Source: an uncultured Rhodospirillales bacterium (lineage in GTDB: Bacteria; Pseudomonadota; Alphaproteobacteria; Reyranellales; Reyranellaceae). From it: 64,000 nucleotides of DNA. The position numbers and the translations under genes are program-made. Below, piece after piece: positions 17,049-26,972 of this stretch (positions within the stretch are counted from its first letter, which is position 1; every line of letters starts with the position of its first letter). The notes beneath the pieces were generated by a model. It made no database searches, was not told the origin of the DNA, and saw only the letters and a list, made by a program, of their open reading frames with translations. The stretch lies in assembly GCA_945957125.1 (NCBI GenBank), contig CAMFJT010000002.1, positions 1-64,000 on the forward strand, written 5' to 3'.

Positions 17049-17073
17049 GGTGGTTGGCGCCGTCGCAACCACC
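17049..17073. promoter_or_regulatory. Inverted repeat between divergent lipoprotein and TPR genes
   Basis: GGTGGTTG-N9-CAACCACC (8-bp perfect arms) lies between the starts at 17015 (minus) and 17120 (plus). Its position is right for a shared operator; no dedicated regulator gene is adjacent. Confidence 0.5.
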
Positions 17074-17119
17074 GAGGTCGGAATTGACATCCACCCTTCC
17101 GCAACCGACGGTATGCGGC

Positions 17120-19933
17120 ATGGTTTCCCGGCGCCTCGTCCGCGCATCAATTGCGGCGGCACTGCTCGTCGCCCCAGCGGTCATCGCGCCGCTCGGCGCA
17201 AAGCTGGCATGGGCACAGGCCACGCCTTCTCCCACGACCAGAAACGCGGAGGTCCAGCGTCTGCTGGACGACGCCTGGAAGATCGAGCAAGGCCCCAAGC
17301 CCGACGAGGCGGAGGAAGCATACAAAGCCGCGATCGCCGTCGCCGAGAAGCTCGAGGCGCCCGCCGAGATCGGCCGCGGCTGGCTCGGGCTCGGCCGTTT
17401 CTACAATCGACGCGGGCGATCCGCGCAAGCCGTCGCGGCGGGCGAACGGGCCTTGCGGTTCTTCGAAGACGGCCTTCCCCCCGGCGATGCCTGGATCGTG
17501 ATAGCACACGGTGCGATCGGCATCTTCGCCAACGCCGCCCAGGAGCACGCCAAGGCGGAGAAGCACCTGCGCTGGATCGTCGATGCCTTCGCACGCGATC
17601 CGCGGCACATCTCGGCGACCGAAGCAGGCACTGCCAGCGTCAACCTGTCCGTCGCCCTGCGCGGACTGGGCCGGACGGCGGAGGCCGAAGCCGCGCTGCG
17701 GCGCGCCATAGAGATCCGTGAAGGGAGCCAGCCGCGCGACGACGCCCTCGTGGCCATTGCCTGGCGCTGGCTGGCCGACTTCCTCGCCGACGAGAGGCGT
17801 CTCGCCGACGCCGAGGCCGCCTGGACGACGGCGGTGGCCGTAGCCGAGCACTTGCCCCCTGCGCAGGACACGCTGCCCTCTACGCTCATCGGGCAGGCGA
17901 TGTTCCTGCTCAAGACGAGCAAGTTCGAGGACGCCCGCGCCGCGGCCCTGCGCGCGCTGCAGTTGCGCGAGGCGGCGTCGGGACCCGATCACTTTTCGGT
18001 GGCAGAGGCGCATCTCGCCCTCGGGCGCGTCGCCACCGCGGCGGCAGACGGGACGACCGCCACCACGGAATACGACTTCGTGCTCGAGCACTACAAGCGC
18101 AAGCCCAGCCGGCAGGTGGCCCCCATGGCAGCAGCCGCCGCTTACCAGCTTGCGCTTTCCTATCGGGTCGCCAAGCAGCCGGCCGATGCCGAGCGCATGG
18201 TGCGCACCGCGATCGCGCTACGAGCAGCGGTGCAGCCGGCCGATGCGACGAACCTCTCCGCCTACTGGCGCGTGCTGGCTCTCGCGCTGTGGGACCAGGA
18301 CCAGCTTGCCGACGCAGAGCACGCCTTCCGCAGGACACTCGAGCTCTACGGGCGCGCCGGCAAGGGCGGCTCCGCCGACGACGGCACCGTCCACCTCTGG
18401 CTGGGCGACGTGCTGTTCAGCGCCGGCCTCTATCCGCAGGCGGAGGAGGTGCAGGACCGCGCCCGCACGATCTTCGCGCAGCTCGGCGAACCGATGGCGA
18501 CAGCCGGAGCGGAGCTCCGCCTCGGCATCACGTTGCGGTACCTATGGCGGGGACGGGAGGCCGAAGGGCTGGCCCGCAAGGCGCTCGCCGCACGCGAGGA
18601 CAGGCTGAAGCCGGACGACCCGCTGATCGGCGAGGCGGCCCGTGAGCTGGCGGCAGCCCTGCGCTGGCAAGGCAGGAATGCGGAGGCCGAGCCGCTCTAT
18701 CGCCGGGCACTGGCGATCCGCGAGGCGGCGCACGGTCCGGACAGCCAGCTGGTGCTGGCCGATCGCTACGGCCTGGCGCTGGCGATCGAGGGTCAGGGCC
18801 GCATCGTGGAGGCGGAAGGCCTGTTGCGCCGGAGTCTCGACGACCGCGAACGCGCGTTGGGAGAGGATCACACGGACGTCGCCGAGACGCTGGTCAGCCT
18901 GGTGAGGAACCTGCGGCGGCAGGGCCGATTCGCTGAGGCCGCGCCGCTGGCGGAGCGGCCACTGGCGATCTTCCGCAAGCGCCTCGGGCCCGATCATCCG
19001 GCCGTCGTGAACGGCCTGGTGACCCTGGCGCTGATCCACCAGGATCGCTCGCAGTACGAGGACGCGGAGCGGCTGTTCCGAAAGGCGCTGCAAATCCGCA
19101 GCCAAACCTACGGCGAGCAGTCGCCCAATGTCGCTGAAAGCTATGGCGATCTGCTCCGGCTGGCCATGGCGCGGCGGCAATTCGAGGAAGCGGCGGCGTT
19201 AGCGGGGCGGCGGCTGGCGATCTTCGAGGCGAAGGGCGGACCCGATTCGCCGGCCCTCATCGGACCGCTGCTCGACCTGCAGATGCTGAAGGGGTTCACC
19301 GGCGACCTCGACGCCGTCGACCGGCTTGCCAAGCGGACGCTGCAGATCGCCGAGCGCACCTATGGCGAGGATTCGGTAGCCGTGGCCGTGGCGTCGATGA
19401 ACGTGGCCGACGCCTATCGCCTGCGCGGCAAGCTCGGCAACCTGGCGCTGTTCTACGACCGGCCGCTGGCCATCCTCGAGAAGCGGCTCGGCCCCGATCA
19501 TCCTCTGGTCGCCGAGGCAATGAGCCTGGTTGCCGCCGCGCGCATCCATCTCGGCAAGCCACAGGAGGCGATGGTCCTGTACGATCAGGCGCTCGCCATC
19601 CTGGTCGAGCGGTTCAGCGAGGATAGCCCAGCGCTGGCGGGCGTTCTCACCAACAAGGCGCTCCTGCTCGTTCAGCTCGCGCAGCTCGATGAGGCCGAGC
19701 GCCTGCTGCGGCGCGCCGCCGAGCTGCTGCGCCAGGGGGCGGGCAAGCCGACGGCCGCCCTGGCGATCGTCCTGGTCGACCTCAGCTTCGTGCTCGAGGC
19801 AACGAGCCGGCAGAAGGAAGCGCAGGCCATGCGGCAGGAAGCGGTCGACATCTTCTCCGCGATCTACGGCCCCAACCGCCTCCCGCCGATGGCGATCGCA
19901 CCTCTGCTTCCGCCCAGCGCCCGGGAGATCTGA
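17120..19933 (+). CDS. Exported tetratricopeptide (TPR) repeat protein
   Basis: A 937-residue protein from ATG 17120; the residues before it in the longer ORF do not look like a signal. The N-terminus MVSRRLVRASIAAALLVAPA...LAWAQA is a Sec signal peptide with an A-x-A site. The body is almost wholly kinesin-light-chain-like TPRs of about 42 residues: repeated 'A-E-x-L-x-R-R-A-L-x-I-R', 'LGPDHP', and 'A-L-x-G-R-x-A-E-A'. At least fifteen units are seen. There is no CHAT, kinase or enzyme domain. Such solenoids act as protein-binding scaffolds, here in the periplasm or outside. It pairs divergently with a lipoprotein gene, so the two may form an envelope complex; this is inference. Its partner is unknown. 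Confidence 0.85.
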   Translation: MVSRRLVRASIAAALLVAPAVIAPLGAKLAWAQATPSPTTRNAEVQRLLDDAWKIEQGPKPDEAEEAYKAAIAVAEKLEAPAEIGRGWLGLGRFYNRRGRSAQAVAAGERALRFFEDGLPPGDAWIVIAHGAIGIFANAAQEHAKAEKHLRWIVDAFARDPRHISATEAGTASVNLSVALRGLGRTAEAEAALRRAIEIREGSQPRDDALVAIAWRWLADFLADERRLADAEAAWTTAVAVAEHLPPAQDTLPSTLIGQAMFLLKTSKFEDARAAALRALQLREAASGPDHFSVAEAHLALGRVATAAADGTTATTEYDFVLEHYKRKPSRQVAPMAAAAAYQLALSYRVAKQPADAERMVRTAIALRAAVQPADATNLSAYWRVLALALWDQDQLADAEHAFRRTLELYGRAGKGGSADDGTVHLWLGDVLFSAGLYPQAEEVQDRARTIFAQLGEPMATAGAELRLGITLRYLWRGREAEGLARKALAAREDRLKPDDPLIGEAARELAAALRWQGRNAEAEPLYRRALAIREAAHGPDSQLVLADRYGLALAIEGQGRIVEAEGLLRRSLDDRERALGEDHTDVAETLVSLVRNLRRQGRFAEAAPLAERPLAIFRKRLGPDHPAVVNGLVTLALIHQDRSQYEDAERLFRKALQIRSQTYGEQSPNVAESYGDLLRLAMARRQFEEAAALAGRRLAIFEAKGGPDSPALIGPLLDLQMLKGFTGDLDAVDRLAKRTLQIAERTYGEDSVAVAVASMNVADAYRLRGKLGNLALFYDRPLAILEKRLGPDHPLVAEAMSLVAAARIHLGKPQEAMVLYDQALAILVERFSEDSPALAGVLTNKALLLVQLAQLDEAERLLRRAAELLRQGAGKPTAALAIVLVDLSFVLEATSRQKEAQAMRQEAVDIFSAIYGPNRLPPMAIAPLLPPSAREI

Positions 19934-19967
19934 TGTCGACGGAATCGGCTCGTCCTGCCCCGCACTC

Positions 19968-20741
19968 TCACTTCGTGGTGTAGCCGCCGTTGACCAGGAT
20001 GGTCTGGCCGGTCATCCACCAGCCGTCGGAGACCATGAAGCGGATATAGGGCACGATGTCCTCGATGTCGGTGAGGCCGGTCTTGGAGAGCTTTGACAGG
20101 GCGGCGGCCGTCTTGTGGTAGGCCTGCGCCTCGGGCGTCTCCTGGCCGTAGAAGAACGGCGTGTCCATCGGACCGGGACCGATGGCGGTGACCGAGATGC
20201 CGCGATCGCCGAATTCCTTGGCCGCGGCGCGGGTGAAATGCTCGACCGGCGCCTTCATGCCGGCGTAGCTCGCATAGAAGGGCGTGAAGGCGCCGAGCAG
20301 CGAGGTGACCAGCGTGCAGATCTTGCCGCCGTCGTTGAGATGGCGGCCCGCCTCCCTGATGAAGAAGAACGCCGACTTGGAATTGATCGCGCTCATGGCG
20401 TCATACTCGGCCTCGGTGGTCTCCACGATCGGCTTCTTCAGCACCTTGCCGACGGTGTTGATGGCGATGTCCGGCCGGCCGAACGCCGCCACCGCGTCCG
20501 CGAACAGCGTCTCGACCGCCCCGGCCGTGGTCATGTCGGCCCGGAACGCGGCCGCCGCCGCACCCGCAGCCTGGACGGCCGCGACGGTCGCCCGGGCGTC
20601 GGCTTCAGTGGCGGCGCTGTTGTAGTGGATGGCGATGGCCTTCGCGCCGTGGGCGGCAAGATCGCGCGCGATCAGGCCGCCGAGATTCTTGGCGCCACCG
20701 GCGATGAGAACCGTTTTGCCCTTGATGGAATGGTCGACCAT
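19968..20741 (-). CDS. Short-chain dehydrogenase/reductase (SDR)
   Basis: A 257-residue classical SDR. It has the cofactor loop 'TVLIAGGAKNLGGLIARDL', a variant of TGxxxGxG, and catalytic Ser in 'LVTSLLG', Tyr and Lys in 'YASYAGMK'. The C-terminal 'GQTILVNGGYTTK' matches the family. The usual N-N-A-G of strand 4 is replaced by 'INTVG'. 'HYNSAATEADA' after strand 2 lacks the acidic residue typical of NAD preference, so NADP is likely. It oxidises or reduces an unknown alcohol/ketone. It is divergent from a LysR regulator gene, the usual arrangement for a regulated SDR. Confidence 0.88.
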   Translation of the reverse strand: MVDHSIKGKTVLIAGGAKNLGGLIARDLAAHGAKAIAIHYNSAATEADARATVAAVQAAGAAAAAFRADMTTAGAVETLFADAVAAFGRPDIAINTVGKVLKKPIVETTEAEYDAMSAINSKSAFFFIREAGRHLNDGGKICTLVTSLLGAFTPFYASYAGMKAPVEHFTRAAAKEFGDRGISVTAIGPGPMDTPFFYGQETPEAQAYHKTAAALSKLSKTGLTDIEDIVPYIRFMVSDGWWMTGQTILVNGGYTTK

Positions 20742-20821
20742 GGATTGAGCTTTCCCTGTGGCTCGAGAATGGCTTGGAAGGCGACTCTACTGTCTGGGAT
20801 TGCGCAATAAAGACGCGGAAA

Positions 20822-20838
20822 CTGACTTCATATGTCAG
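20822..20838. promoter_or_regulatory. Candidate LysR binding site
   Basis: CTGAC-TTCATAT-GTCAG is a 5-bp dyad with a seven-base AT-rich centre in the 124-base gap between the divergent SDR and LysR genes. It resembles the T-N(11-13)-A dyads of LysR-type regulators and lies 28-44 bases before the LysR start. Confidence 0.45.
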
Positions 20839-20865
20839 AATAGGAGAACAGTCCGAGGCCTGACA

Positions 20866-21768
20866 TTGGATCGAATCGACCTGTTCCGCGTCTTCGTTCG
20901 TGTCGTCGAGACCGCGAGCTTCACCCGCGCGGCCGACACGCTGGGCCTTCCCCGTTCATCGGTGTCGGCGGCGGTCGCGGAGCTCGAACGCCGCGTCGGC
21001 GCGCGCCTGCTATACAGAACCACCCGCAAGGTCTCGCCGACGCAGGACGGAGCGGCCTTCCACGAACGCTGCCTGCGCGTCATCGCCGATGTCGAGGAGA
21101 CGGAGGGGCTGTTCCGCCAAAGCCGCGAGAAGCCGTCCGGCAAGCTGCGGATCGACGTCCCCGGCAGGATCGGACGGCTCGTCGTCGCGCCCGCGCTGCC
21201 CGCGTTCCTCGACGCCTATCCGGACATCGCGATCGACCTCGGCGTGACGGACCGCGCCGTCAACCTGGTCGAGGATGGCGTCGACTGCGTGCTGCGGGTC
21301 GGCCCCCTCGGCGATTCGACCCTCGTCGCCCGGCCGATCGGCAGGCTGCCGCTGATCAACGTTGCCAGTCCCGCCTATCTGGCGAGCCACGGCATCCCTG
21401 CAGGCCCCGATGAGCTCGGGACACATTGGGCTGTGAACTACGCGTCGCCCTCGACGGGACGCGTGGAGCCGTGGGAATGGATCGCGGACGGCGCGCTTCG
21501 CACCCTGCCCGTACGTGGCCGCGTCACCGTGAACAATGCTGAAGCCTACATTGCCTGCTGCCTGGCAGGCCTCGGCCTGATCCAGATTCCCGCCTACGAC
21601 GTGCGCATCCACCTCGAGGCGGGTGAATTGGTCGAGATCATGCCCGGCCATCGCGCCGAACCGCTGGCCATGACGCTGCTCTATCCGCACCGGCAGCATC
21701 TCTCCCGCCGGGTCCAGGTATTTGCCGATTGGCTGCAAGCCGTGTTGCAAAGAGCGATCGCGCCGTAG
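20866..21768 (+). CDS. LysR-family transcriptional regulator
   Basis: With the TTG at 20866 (GAGG seven bases upstream) the protein begins LDRIDLFRVFVRVVETASFTRA and has 300 residues, the usual LysR length; the longer ORF start at 20758 adds an unrelated tail. The N-terminal winged helix-turn-helix ('SFTRAADTLGLPRSSVSAAVAELERRVGARLLYRTTR') is followed by a periplasmic-binding-protein-like effector domain. The subtype resembles the large DsdC/AaeR-like group that often controls a neighbouring SDR. It probably controls the divergent SDR gene and itself through the 20822-20838 dyad. Confidence 0.9.
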   Translation: MDRIDLFRVFVRVVETASFTRAADTLGLPRSSVSAAVAELERRVGARLLYRTTRKVSPTQDGAAFHERCLRVIADVEETEGLFRQSREKPSGKLRIDVPGRIGRLVVAPALPAFLDAYPDIAIDLGVTDRAVNLVEDGVDCVLRVGPLGDSTLVARPIGRLPLINVASPAYLASHGIPAGPDELGTHWAVNYASPSTGRVEPWEWIADGALRTLPVRGRVTVNNAEAYIACCLAGLGLIQIPAYDVRIHLEAGELVEIMPGHRAEPLAMTLLYPHRQHLSRRVQVFADWLQAVLQRAIAP

Positions 21769-21799
21769 CGCCTGCGTTCGATCCGGCGCGTTACCGCCG

Positions 21800-24700
21800 T
21801 CAATCGGAAGAGTCCGGGCCTTCAACATCGAGCCGATGGATCTGGACGGGCACGGACTTGCCGCGGACGACGACCTCGCCGACCGGATGCAGGCCGCTGC
21901 TGTCGCCGAGCTGCTCGACCGTCGCACCGGAAACCAGCACGCGCGTGCCATAACTCTTGTTGAGCTGCTCCAGGCGCGCGGCGAGATTCACCGCGTCGCC
22001 GTACACGGCGTAGCTGAGACGCTCGCCCGAGCCGACATTGCCGGCGATGACGTGACCCGTATGGATGCCGATGCGGGTCACCAGCTCGACGCCGCCGAAA
22101 GTGCGTCCGGACACCAGGCGCTGGATCTCGCGCGCGGTGCGCACCGCCTTCTCGGCGTGCTGCGGGTCGGCGATCGGGATGTTGAAGGTGACCAGCATCG
22201 CATCGCCGAGGAACTGGTTGACGATGCCGCCGTTGCGATCGATCGGCTCGATCATCCGCGGGAAATACTCGTTCAGCATCTCGATCACCCGATCCGGCGA
22301 CAGCTGCTCGACGATTCCGGTGAAGCCCTGGATATCGGAATAGAGGATGGTCGCCTGCGTTTCGGTCGGCCGCAGCGAGCCTTGGCCGGCAACGATCGCC
22401 TCCGCGATGCGCCGCGGCACGTACTTGCCGAAAATCTCCCTCAGCTTGCCGTACGCACCCTCGAGCTCGCGCGTCCGCTCCTTGACGTTGATCTCGAGAC
22501 TGTCGGCGTGGGCACGGATCTCCTCGTAGAGCCGGGCGTTCTCGAGCGAGATCACGGCCTGAGCCGCCAGCATGCCCAGCGTCTCGATGCGGTTCGACGT
22601 GAAGGCACCGCGCGCGAGCGCGTTCTCGACATACAGCACACCGACGAGCTTGCCGCGCCCGAGCAGCGGCATGCAAAGCACGGACAGCATCCGATGCGCC
22701 ACGATGAAGGGATCGGCACCATAGGAATCGTCGCGCGAGGCATCGTCGAGGACGACGCTTTCGCCCGTGCGGACCACGTAGTTGATCAGCCGTTCCGGCC
22801 CCTTGCCCGAACCGGCGAAAGGCTGTGGAACCAGGGCCGGGACGCGACCGCTGCCGGTCGCCTCGCCGTGCAGGACAAGCTCGCTGCCGCGCGCCAGCAG
22901 GAGCACTCCGCGGGTCGCGCCGGCATTGATCACCGAGGCTTCGAGGACCTCGGCAACCACGTCGTCGACCAGGATCTTGCCCGAGATCGCGCCGGCCGCG
23001 CGCGTGATGGCGGCGACGTCTAGCATTCCTCTGGTCTCGCTGGTGTAGAGCGCCGTCATGGCGCCCGGCGTCGCGCCATGGTCGCGTGCCGCGCCGAAGA
23101 TCCCGGCATGGCGCTGCTCGAGCTGGGCGACCCAGGCCATCGCCCCCCAGTGGCGATAGCCCTGCCGCGCTTCATGCAGATGCGCGCGCCCCGGCGTGGT
23201 TCGGCCGCGCGCCAGCTCGAACTCGCCCGCCAGCTCGTGGGCCAGCGCCTCGTCGGCGACCATGCCGTGCCGGTTGGCGAGCCGGATCGCATCGGCATAG
23301 GCCTCCTCGGCCTCGAGGACGCGCCCATCCAGCCGCGCGATGCCGGCCTCCAGCAGCCTCTGCTTGTGCAGGTAGCTCTGCGGCGCGTGACGCGACCAGG
23401 TGCGCAGGCGACGCCGGTTGCGCCGTATCGTCCTTAGCGCGGCCCGGCGTTCGGGCCCGTCCATCTCCGGCAGCAGCGCGATCAGCGCCAGCGCCTGATA
23501 AGGCAGGTAATGCGCGGAGAACGCCATGCCGAGCACGACGTTGAAGTTCTCGTCGATCACGCGGGCGCTGGCGACGCAGCCGCGATAGTCCCGCGCCATG
23601 AACTGCTTGAGCAACCGGAACTCGTAGTAGTAGGCCAGCGCCATGCGATCGCGCTCGGTCCAGTAGACGATCTCCGTCGCCTCGTCGAACGGCGGCTCCT
23701 CCACCGCGGGCGCGGCCTCGCCACGCATCTCCCGCACGGCCTGCCGGGCCATGCGGAAGACCCGCTGTGTCTTCTCGTGCTTGTGCTGCAGCACGGCCGC
23801 GTAGCCGGTCTCGAGGATCTCGGCCACCTTTCCCAGGGGCATGCCGCTCATGAAGGCGTACGAGGCGTAGCCGTAGCGGTTGTAGCCGTGGAACTCGAGG
23901 TCGCCCGCTTCCAGCGAGGCATGCGCGCCGTCACTGAAGAAGGGCAGCGTCTCGGCCATGCTCCCGCTCCAGTGCAGGATGAAGCCGCCGAACACCATCG
24001 CCACGCGCCCGCGGATCGCCGGCGGCGCATCGAACAGGTCGATCGCTTCCAGCGCGAGCCGGCCGAACGCCAGCCCGCCGCGCATGTCGCTCAGCACGCC
24101 GCAGAGCACGACCCCGTACATGGCGTAGCTGTAGGGAGAGTAGGCAGCGTTGCCGTAGCGCACGGACAGCCGGACCATGCGCAGTGCCAGGATCGGCATC
24201 AGGTTGCCGCTGTCGAAATAGGCCGGCGCGGTGGCCAGCATCAGGATGCGCATGGCCGCGAGCTTGTGCGGATCGCTCATGCGCCCCATCCGCCGCAGAT
24301 CGTCCACGCGCTTGCCGGCCAGCGCGAGCTTGGTGCCGGCCAGTTCGGCCATCACGTGAAACTGGCTCGGGTCGCGCGGTATCCGCTCCCCGAGCAGCTC
24401 GAGCGCGCGGCGGGCCGCGTCGAGCGCCCGCCGGTATTGCAGCCGCGTGGTGTGCGCCAGCACGAGCTGCTCGAGCACCGCCACCTTGTCGAGCGGCTGC
24501 TCGGTGCGGCCCAGCAGATCGTCGGCCAGATGCTCGGCTTCCTCGAAGCGGCCGCAGAGATACATCGCCTCGACATGGCAGAGCTCGAGATCGTGACGCA
24601 GGCGCGGATCGTCTCCGCCGTCGATCAGCGCGAGGCCGGCCGCGTAGTGCGCGAGCGCCGCCTCGTAGGCGTTGGAGCCGCGTGCCTTGCGCCCCGCGCG

Positions 24701-26962
24701 GAGGTTGAGGGCCGCGAGTTCCGCCCGTCGCTCGCGCGGCACCGGCAGGGATGCCGCGAGATTGAGATGGCCGACGATCTCGAACAGCCGATCCTCGCGC
24801 TGCTCGGGTGTCGAACGTTCGTGAAGCAGCTCGCCGATATGGGCGTGCAGCCCAGGTCGTTCGCCTGCCGGGATCATGGCATAGGCAGCCTGCTGCAACC
24901 GGTCGTGCGCGAAACGGTAGGAGATCTCCGCTTCCGGCGATCCTGCGGACCAGCGGGCATATCTGTAGCTCTCGCCGATCGGGGCGATAATCTCCTGGGC
25001 GAGCGGCTCGGCGAGCGCCGCCGCCGTCTCGCGCGGCGTGCCGCCCGACACCAGCGCGAGAGTCTCGAGATCGAAATGGTTGCCGATCGCCGCGGCCACC
25101 CGCACCAGGCGCTGGACCGGCGGCGCGAGCCGGGCGATGCGGCCGGTGACGAGCTCGACGACGTTGTCGGCGATCTGCTCGTGCCGGATGCGTTCGACGT
25201 CCCAGGTCCAGCGCCCCATCGCGGCGTCGAACACGAGCAGCCTCTTGTCCTCGAGCGTGTGCAGGAACTGGCGGACGAAGAACGGATTGCCCAGGGTCTT
25301 CGCGGTCACCAGATCGGCGAGGGGAGCGACCTCGTCGACGGGGACCCGCAGCGTGTCGGAAATCAGCGGCGTGACACTGTCGCGCCCCAGCGCCGGCAGG
25401 ACGATGCGCCGGCAGGGCGCCTTCTCGCGCGCCAGGCTGGCGAGCATCGCTTCCAGCGGATGGCCACGATGGACCTCGCTGTCGCGATAGGCACCGATGA
25501 TCAGCAGCCCGCCGAGATCGGGGTCGGTCATCAGCACCTCGATCAGGGCGAGCGAGGCGCTATCGGCCCATTGCAGGTCGTCGAGGAAGATCACCAGCGG
25601 ATGACGTGGGCTGGCCAGCGCCCGCATCAGGCGGCGGAACACCAGGTTGAAGCGCTGCTGCGCCTCGGCAGCGCCCAGCGTCGGCGCTTCCGGTACCTCG
25701 CCGATCAGCCGCTCGAGGCCCGGCACGACGTCGAGCACGACCCGCGCATTGGGGCCCATCGTCTCGAGCACGGCGCGGCGCCACTGCTCGACACGCTCGG
25801 AGGTGTCCCCGAGCAGCTTGCGCGCCAGCTCCTCGAACGCCTGGCCGATCGCCCGATACGGCGTGCCACGGTTGAGCTGGTCGAACTTGCCCGAGATCAG
25901 GTGGCCGCGGCGGCCCGCCACCGGACGCATCACCTCGCGCACCAGCGACGACTTGCCGACGCCCGAGCTTCCGGCGATCAGCACGAGCTGGGCGCGACCG
26001 AGGGCCACGCCGTCGACGGCTTCGATCAGCGTCGCGAGCTCGGCCTCCCGCCCGTACAGGCGCTCGGGCAAGCGCAGGCGATCGGGCACGTCTCGCGCGG
26101 CCAGCACGAAGTCGTCGTCGAGGGTTCCCGTCGCGATCGCCTCGGCCTGTTCCGCGAGGTCGTGCGCGAGGCCAGCGGCGCTCTGGTAGCGCTGGTCCGG
26201 GTCTTTGGCGAGCAGCTTCATCACCAGCCGCGACAGCGGTTGCGGGATGGCGGGATCGATCTCGCGCGGTGGCCGCGGCAGGACGGTGAGGTGACGATGG
26301 ACCAGCTCGGCGCGGTCCTCGATCTCGAACGGCATCCGCCGCACGAGCATCTCGTAGAACGTCACGCCGAGAGCATAGAGATCGGCGCGACCGTCGATGC
26401 TGCGGTTCATGCGACCGGTCTGCTCGGGGGCGATGTACTGCAGCGTGCCCTCGAGCTCTTCGGGGGCGCGGCTGGAGGCGGTCTCGCGCGCCCGCTCGGC
26501 GGCGATGCCGAAATCGGTCAGCCGGGTCGCGAGCGTGCGCGGGTCGACGAGGATGTTTGCCGGCTTTACGTCCTTGTGCACGATATCCCGCGAATGCAGG
26601 CGCGCCAGCGTTCCGGCGATCTGGCAGGCGATGCGGAAGAACGACGACAGCGGCAGCGACCGGCCGTCGAGATAGCGTTCGAGCGAGACCTGGCCGGTGT
26701 CCGGGAAAACGAGGGCGTGGTGGCGCCCCGCCCGCTCGAGAGCGATCGCGCTGGCGATGCCGGCGTCGCCGAGGCCGGATGTCAGCTCGAACTCATGCTC
26801 AAGGCGAGCCCGCGCCTGCCCGTCGGCGTGGCGGCCGTCGTCGACCTTGACGACCACCGCGGCACCGTCGCCGAGGCGCGTGGCGCGATAGATCGAGTAC
26901 GACGTTCCGGCGTGAACCGTCTCGTCGATGCGATAGCCCGGGAGGTCGGTCACGGCTTGCAC
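21800..26962 (-). CDS. Multidomain sensor: Ser/Thr kinase + AAA-type ATPase + TPR-like + GAF + class III nucleotide cyclase
   Basis: A protein of 1720 residues from GTG 26962 (GAGG eight bases before it, starting in the lipoxygenase stop region). The kinase domain spans ~5-270, with 'VVVKVDD' Lys, 'HKDVKPANILVD' and 'LTDFGIA', so it looks active. A predicted ATPase follows with Walker A 'GSSGVGKSS' (~331) and Walker B 'LVIFLDDLQWAD' (~460). A helical repeat region runs ~720-1290 and a GAF domain ~1330-1480. A class III adenylate/guanylate cyclase domain ends it, ~1530-1710: metal Asp in 'YSDIQGFTG' and 'FLGDAMLVTFN', then 'YGDAVNLAARLE'. This architecture is known for large soluble bacterial signalling receptors. 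It is co-transcribed with the lipoxygenase (10-base gap), so its GAF or repeat domain may sense lipid-oxidation status; that is inference. Confidence 0.9.
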   Translation of the reverse strand: MQAVTDLPGYRIDETVHAGTSYSIYRATRLGDGAAVVVKVDDGRHADGQARARLEHEFELTSGLGDAGIASAIALERAGRHHALVFPDTGQVSLERYLDGRSLPLSSFFRIACQIAGTLARLHSRDIVHKDVKPANILVDPRTLATRLTDFGIAAERARETASSRAPEELEGTLQYIAPEQTGRMNRSIDGRADLYALGVTFYEMLVRRMPFEIEDRAELVHRHLTVLPRPPREIDPAIPQPLSRLVMKLLAKDPDQRYQSAAGLAHDLAEQAEAIATGTLDDDFVLAARDVPDRLRLPERLYGREAELATLIEAVDGVALGRAQLVLIAGSSGVGKSSLVREVMRPVAGRRGHLISGKFDQLNRGTPYRAIGQAFEELARKLLGDTSERVEQWRRAVLETMGPNARVVLDVVPGLERLIGEVPEAPTLGAAEAQQRFNLVFRRLMRALASPRHPLVIFLDDLQWADSASLALIEVLMTDPDLGGLLIIGAYRDSEVHRGHPLEAMLASLAREKAPCRRIVLPALGRDSVTPLISDTLRVPVDEVAPLADLVTAKTLGNPFFVRQFLHTLEDKRLLVFDAAMGRWTWDVERIRHEQIADNVVELVTGRIARLAPPVQRLVRVAAAIGNHFDLETLALVSGGTPRETAAALAEPLAQEIIAPIGESYRYARWSAGSPEAEISYRFAHDRLQQAAYAMIPAGERPGLHAHIGELLHERSTPEQREDRLFEIVGHLNLAASLPVPRERRAELAALNLRAGRKARGSNAYEAALAHYAAGLALIDGGDDPRLRHDLELCHVEAMYLCGRFEEAEHLADDLLGRTEQPLDKVAVLEQLVLAHTTRLQYRRALDAARRALELLGERIPRDPSQFHVMAELAGTKLALAGKRVDDLRRMGRMSDPHKLAAMRILMLATAPAYFDSGNLMPILALRMVRLSVRYGNAAYSPYSYAMYGVVLCGVLSDMRGGLAFGRLALEAIDLFDAPPAIRGRVAMVFGGFILHWSGSMAETLPFFSDGAHASLEAGDLEFHGYNRYGYASYAFMSGMPLGKVAEILETGYAAVLQHKHEKTQRVFRMARQAVREMRGEAAPAVEEPPFDEATEIVYWTERDRMALAYYYEFRLLKQFMARDYRGCVASARVIDENFNVVLGMAFSAHYLPYQALALIALLPEMDGPERRAALRTIRRNRRRLRTWSRHAPQSYLHKQRLLEAGIARLDGRVLEAEEAYADAIRLANRHGMVADEALAHELAGEFELARGRTTPGRAHLHEARQGYRHWGAMAWVAQLEQRHAGIFGAARDHGATPGAMTALYTSETRGMLDVAAITRAAGAISGKILVDDVVAEVLEASVINAGATRGVLLLARGSELVLHGEATGSGRVPALVPQPFAGSGKGPERLINYVVRTGESVVLDDASRDDSYGADPFIVAHRMLSVLCMPLLGRGKLVGVLYVENALARGAFTSNRIETLGMLAAQAVISLENARLYEEIRAHADSLEINVKERTRELEGAYGKLREIFGKYVPRRIAEAIVAGQGSLRPTETQATILYSDIQGFTGIVEQLSPDRVIEMLNEYFPRMIEPIDRNGGIVNQFLGDAMLVTFNIPIADPQHAEKAVRTAREIQRLVSGRTFGGVELVTRIGIHTGHVIAGNVGSGERLSYAVYGDAVNLAARLEQLNKSYGTRVLVSGATVEQLGDSSGLHPVGEVVVRGKSVPVQIHRLDVEGPDSSD

Positions 26963-26972
26963 CGGCGCAGCC

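Noticed and set aside
14917-17325. 802-codon minus-strand ORF
   Set aside because: Alternative frame over the fusion-protein and lipoprotein genes; no motif, Arg/Ser-rich.
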